Position numbers and translations under genes: made by a program. This document shows positions 30,957 through 33,691 of a stretch of 33,691 bases of DNA, piece by piece (position 1 is the stretch's first letter; each line of letters opens with the position of its first letter). The notes under the pieces were generated by a model. It ran no database searches and had not been told where the DNA came from. It worked only from the letters and a program-made list of their open reading frames with translations. Source of the DNA: a virus; the IMG/VR virus record IMGVR_UViG_3300045733_000691, positions 1 through 33,691 of that record, one strand, 5' to 3'.

Positions 30957-32114
30957 GTGTTCCTTCTGTTATATTCAGACCCACATGCAGCCAACATATA
31001 CCCTTTCAACGTAAAAAGAAGTAAATTTGTCATATCCGAATATTCCAGAGTAGACGAACTTTACTCTACTCTTGCTTGGATAGCCACCGTCGTGAAAGAA
31101 AGAGGAATAGCGTTACCCATAAACCTTGGCGACACGTTCCATCAAGCCTTGCGCTTCTACGTGGAAAGGTACAACACCACCATCAACGCCATCACGACCA
31201 TAAACAAGTCGTCCACGAGTCAAATGGGAATAGTCATAGAGGGGAACCATGATAAGAGTGATAACGTATCCGCTGTGGAAACGTTGGAGAACTATTCCAA
31301 TACGACCCTTGTGAACAACAGCATAAAAATAAAGTACATAAGCGAGATAAACTCCCATTTCGTCTTCGTTCCGTACATAAGAGACCACGAAAAACTAAAA
31401 GAAGTGTTCAACAAGCTGTACGAAAAATTCAAGAAGAACAAATCACACAACGTCTACGTCTTCTGTCACATAGACCTGAAGGAACACATGGAAACTTTAC
31501 ACGCTTCTTCGTTCCAGGTTAGCCAATGTAACTCTTACAACGATTTACGCTTAGACATATATGCAGGAGTCTTCTCCGGTCACATCCACAACAAAATGAA
31601 GATAAGGGACAACTTCTACTATGTCGGTTCGTGTTTGAACCAGAATTTTGGTGACAGGCTAGAAAAGAAAGAAATAGCGATCCTAGAAATCACGTCTAGC
31701 GGGTACAACATAGAGTTCATAAAAAACCCGTATTGTCCATTATTCGTACAGTTGAACCTTGAAGACGAAGAGAAGACTGACAAAAAGATGGAAATCATCG
31801 AAGAAGAGTTGAAAAAGTATACTTACACCAACGTGTATGGTAGAATATTTACTCTTAACGATGATTCTGGTAGAAAAAAAGTGGAAGACTTCATGAATAA
31901 GTACTTCCACGTCTTTACTTCTTACGAAGTCAAATGTCTAGAAAACGAAGACCAGATCACAGAATCTGACATAGAGTCTGCAGGAGTTTCCGCCATAAAC
32001 ATCATAGACCTCATCATAGAACAAGGAGAAAAAGCTCTTAACGAAAGCGGAGTCGACGTAGAACTAAAGGAAAAATACATAGATAGGCTAAAGACCCTTT
32101 GTCAACTAAATTAA
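30957..32114 (+). CDS. 47: Mre11-type nuclease subunit (gp47 / SbcD)
   Basis: Seen: 385 residues with a GTG start, chosen because AAGGAGAGG lies six bases upstream and the previous stop is adjacent. Metal-binding phosphoesterase motifs in order: YSDPHA (D8, H10), INLGDT (D59), GNHDK (N97, H98, D99), CHIDLKE (H171) and FSGHIHNK (H209, H211). The C-terminal half is helical and probably binds gp46. Forms the nuclease complex that resects double-strand breaks and supports recombination-dependent replication. Its coupling with the gp46 gene (one base between stop and start) matches T4. Confidence 0.88.
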   Translation: MFLLLYSDPHAANIYPFNVKRSKFVISEYSRVDELYSTLAWIATVVKERGIALPINLGDTFHQALRFYVERYNTTINAITTINKSSTSQMGIVIEGNHDKSDNVSAVETLENYSNTTLVNNSIKIKYISEINSHFVFVPYIRDHEKLKEVFNKLYEKFKKNKSHNVYVFCHIDLKEHMETLHASSFQVSQCNSYNDLRLDIYAGVFSGHIHNKMKIRDNFYYVGSCLNQNFGDRLEKKEIAILEITSSGYNIEFIKNPYCPLFVQLNLEDEEKTDKKMEIIEEELKKYTYTNVYGRIFTLNDDSGRKKVEDFMNKYFHVFTSYEVKCLENEDQITESDIESAGVSAINIIDLIIEQGEKALNESGVDVELKEKYIDRLKTLCQLN

Positions 32115-32115
32115 A

Positions 32116-33691
32116 ATGAGTATTAAACTAAAAAAATTAACCATAGAGAACTTAAATTCGTTTAAAGGCAAGCACGAAATAAACTTCGCAGAGCACCAGG
32201 GGAACCTCGTGTTCGTGAAGGGGATAGACCTCCTCGACATGTCGTCCAACGGTGCCGGTAAGTCCACCATCATTGACGGCATAACTCTGGCCTTCTTTGG
32301 AAAATCCATAAAGAAGGAATTAAACCTTGACGACCTGATATGTATAGACTCGTCTGAGAAATTCTGGAGATCCACCCTAGATTTCGTGGAGTCCAGCGAC
32401 GGCAAGGTATTAGTAGAATACCGCATAGTTAGACACAGGAGTCCTCCAAACACGACCGTAGCACTTTACGTTGACGGAGAGATAGTTTCAAAAGACCTGA
32501 CCAACACGGAAACCCAAGCAAAGATAGAGAACGTTCTTGGAATAGACTACTTCATGTTCATGAACAACAACGTCCTGAACCCGGAACTGTTCAAGTTCAT
32601 CAAATCTTCCAGCACCCAAAAGATAGAAACTCTAGAAAGAGTTCTCAATCTAAACATCATATCCAAGATGTACAACATTCTTTCAAAGAACGAGACCACA
32701 GACCAGGAAACCTACAAGGCAATAAATACGGAGTTTTACGCATTAGAAAAAACCCTGGAAGGTCTTCTTAAACAGGAAGACGAAGTTAGAAAGAACGTGG
32801 AAGAACAGATAGAGATCCTGATAACCAACGTTGAAAAAAACAAAGAAGTCCTAAAGCCAAAACAAGAAGAGCTTAAGAATCTTCAGGAAAAACTATTAGA
32901 AAAACAAGAGGAAGTAAAAAAATACGACGACAGAATAAACGAAATAGTAGAACTCATATCCCCCTTGGAGTTTGAAAAGAAAGAACTCATTAAATCCATA
33001 AAGTTCTACGAGACCAACGAAAACTGTCAAACCTGTGGTCAGTCTTTACCGGACAGACAGGAAATCATAAACACAGCAAAAACCAGAGGTAAAATCGTTA
33101 AGGAAGACATAGCAGAATTAGAGTGTAGAAAATCGGTGTTTTCTGCGGTGAACCCACACAGAGAAGAAGAAAACATAGAAAAGACAATTAGTGATATAAA
33201 AACAGAGATTCAAGGACTGAACTACAACATAGAACACGACGAAAAAACAGTCAAAAATATGCAGTCCCTGACGTCCCAAGCAACGCAGATAGAAGAGACA
33301 AAAAATAAAATAAAAGAGATGCAAAACGAGCATTCGGAGGCCAAATTTAACCTGAAGGCGACGTCGTTCTGGAAAGAATTGTTGACGCCCAAGTCTCCTC
33401 ATAGGATGAAACTTGCCGGTGACCTGATCAAGGTCCTGAACATAAATATCAACAAGTTCATAGCTAACTTCTACACGAAGGACGTAAAATTCAATTTTGT
33501 CGTAAACGATAACAGTATTTCCGAACAACTAACCATATCCGGGAAAAAGATCAAATACGATCAGATGAGTTCTGGAGAGAAACAGAAGATCGATATCATC
33601 ATCGTACTTTCTCTTCTGGACATAGCGATGACGTTCTTTAAGAACAATCGCCTAAAATTTCTCATAGTAGACGAAGCTACAGATCATCTTG
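32116..33691 (+). CDS. 46: Rad50-type ATPase subunit (gp46 / SbcC), partial
   Basis: Seen: at least 525 residues to the window edge. Walker A SSNGAGKST (43-51, K49), coiled coil from ~190, a zinc-hook CQTCGQ (C304, C307) at the apex, second coiled coil to ~440, ABC signature MSSGEKQK (~484), and Walker B LIVDEATDHL cut at the right edge. The order is that of a Rad50/SbcC SMC-like protein with a CxxC hook and a short hinge. It partners with the gp47 nuclease, one base after its stop. The C-terminal D-loop and H-motif lie outside the window, so completeness cannot be judged. Confidence 0.88.
   Translation, partial: MSIKLKKLTIENLNSFKGKHEINFAEHQGNLVFVKGIDLLDMSSNGAGKSTIIDGITLAFFGKSIKKELNLDDLICIDSSEKFWRSTLDFVESSDGKVLVEYRIVRHRSPPNTTVALYVDGEIVSKDLTNTETQAKIENVLGIDYFMFMNNNVLNPELFKFIKSSSTQKIETLERVLNLNIISKMYNILSKNETTDQETYKAINTEFYALEKTLEGLLKQEDEVRKNVEEQIEILITNVEKNKEVLKPKQEELKNLQEKLLEKQEEVKKYDDRINEIVELISPLEFEKKELIKSIKFYETNENCQTCGQSLPDRQEIINTAKTRGKIVKEDIAELECRKSVFSAVNPHREEENIEKTISDIKTEIQGLNYNIEHDEKTVKNMQSLTSQATQIEETKNKIKEMQNEHSEAKFNLKATSFWKELLTPKSPHRMKLAGDLIKVLNININKFIANFYTKDVKFNFVVNDNSISEQLTISGKKIKYDQMSSGEKQKIDIIIVLSLLDIAMTFFKNNRLKFLIVDEATDHL

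Overview
The window is part of the genome of a contractile-tailed bacteriophage (myovirus morphology, Caudoviricetes) with T4-like recombination genes. Nothing in it looks like host chromosome: there are no tRNA, rRNA, metabolic or insertion-sequence genes, and genes are packed with 1-4 bp stop/start overlaps or gaps of about 10-30 bp behind GGAGG-type ribosome binding sites. The base composition is moderately AT-rich and the host cannot be named from the sequence.

Layout. Positions 1-22201 are read on the minus strand as one long morphogenesis block. In transcription order (right to left) it holds a prohead protease, a scaffold-like protein, the major capsid protein, a rho-independent terminator, a collagen-like protein and three small proteins that resemble decoration or fibre proteins, two connector/neck-like proteins, four charged low-complexity proteins, a probable tail terminator, the tail sheath, the tail tube, two tail-assembly-chaperone-like ORFs, a short tape-measure candidate, a baseplate hub candidate, a beta-helical spike, a small unknown protein, and a large LysM-containing tail/baseplate protein cut by the window edge. 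Positions 22398-33691 are read on the plus strand: small terminase candidate, large terminase, portal, an unknown protein, a gp32-like single-strand-binding protein, a 59-aa protein, a UvsX/RecA recombinase, a gp55-like sigma factor, a 5'-3' exonuclease, and the Mre11/Rad50-type pair gp47/gp46, the latter cut by the right edge.

How it works together. Terminase and portal package DNA into a head made by protease, scaffold and capsid protein, although the two halves of this head module lie on opposite strands around a shared control region (22202-22397). The tail genes follow the usual sheath, tube, chaperone, tape-measure, hub, spike order. UvsX, SSB, exonuclease and gp46/47 would drive recombination-dependent replication, and the sigma factor probably switches on late structural genes, as gp55 does in T4.

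Most unusual points: a likely +1 (or -2) frameshift joining the two tail chaperone ORFs; a collagen-like GYSG-repeat protein whose C-terminal domain is duplicated as the neighbouring gene; a second shared motif between the next two genes; a 104-residue tandem repeat inside a block of disordered proteins between neck and tail genes; a strong terminator inside the late operon just after the capsid gene; and a zinc-knuckle-like motif in a neck protein.
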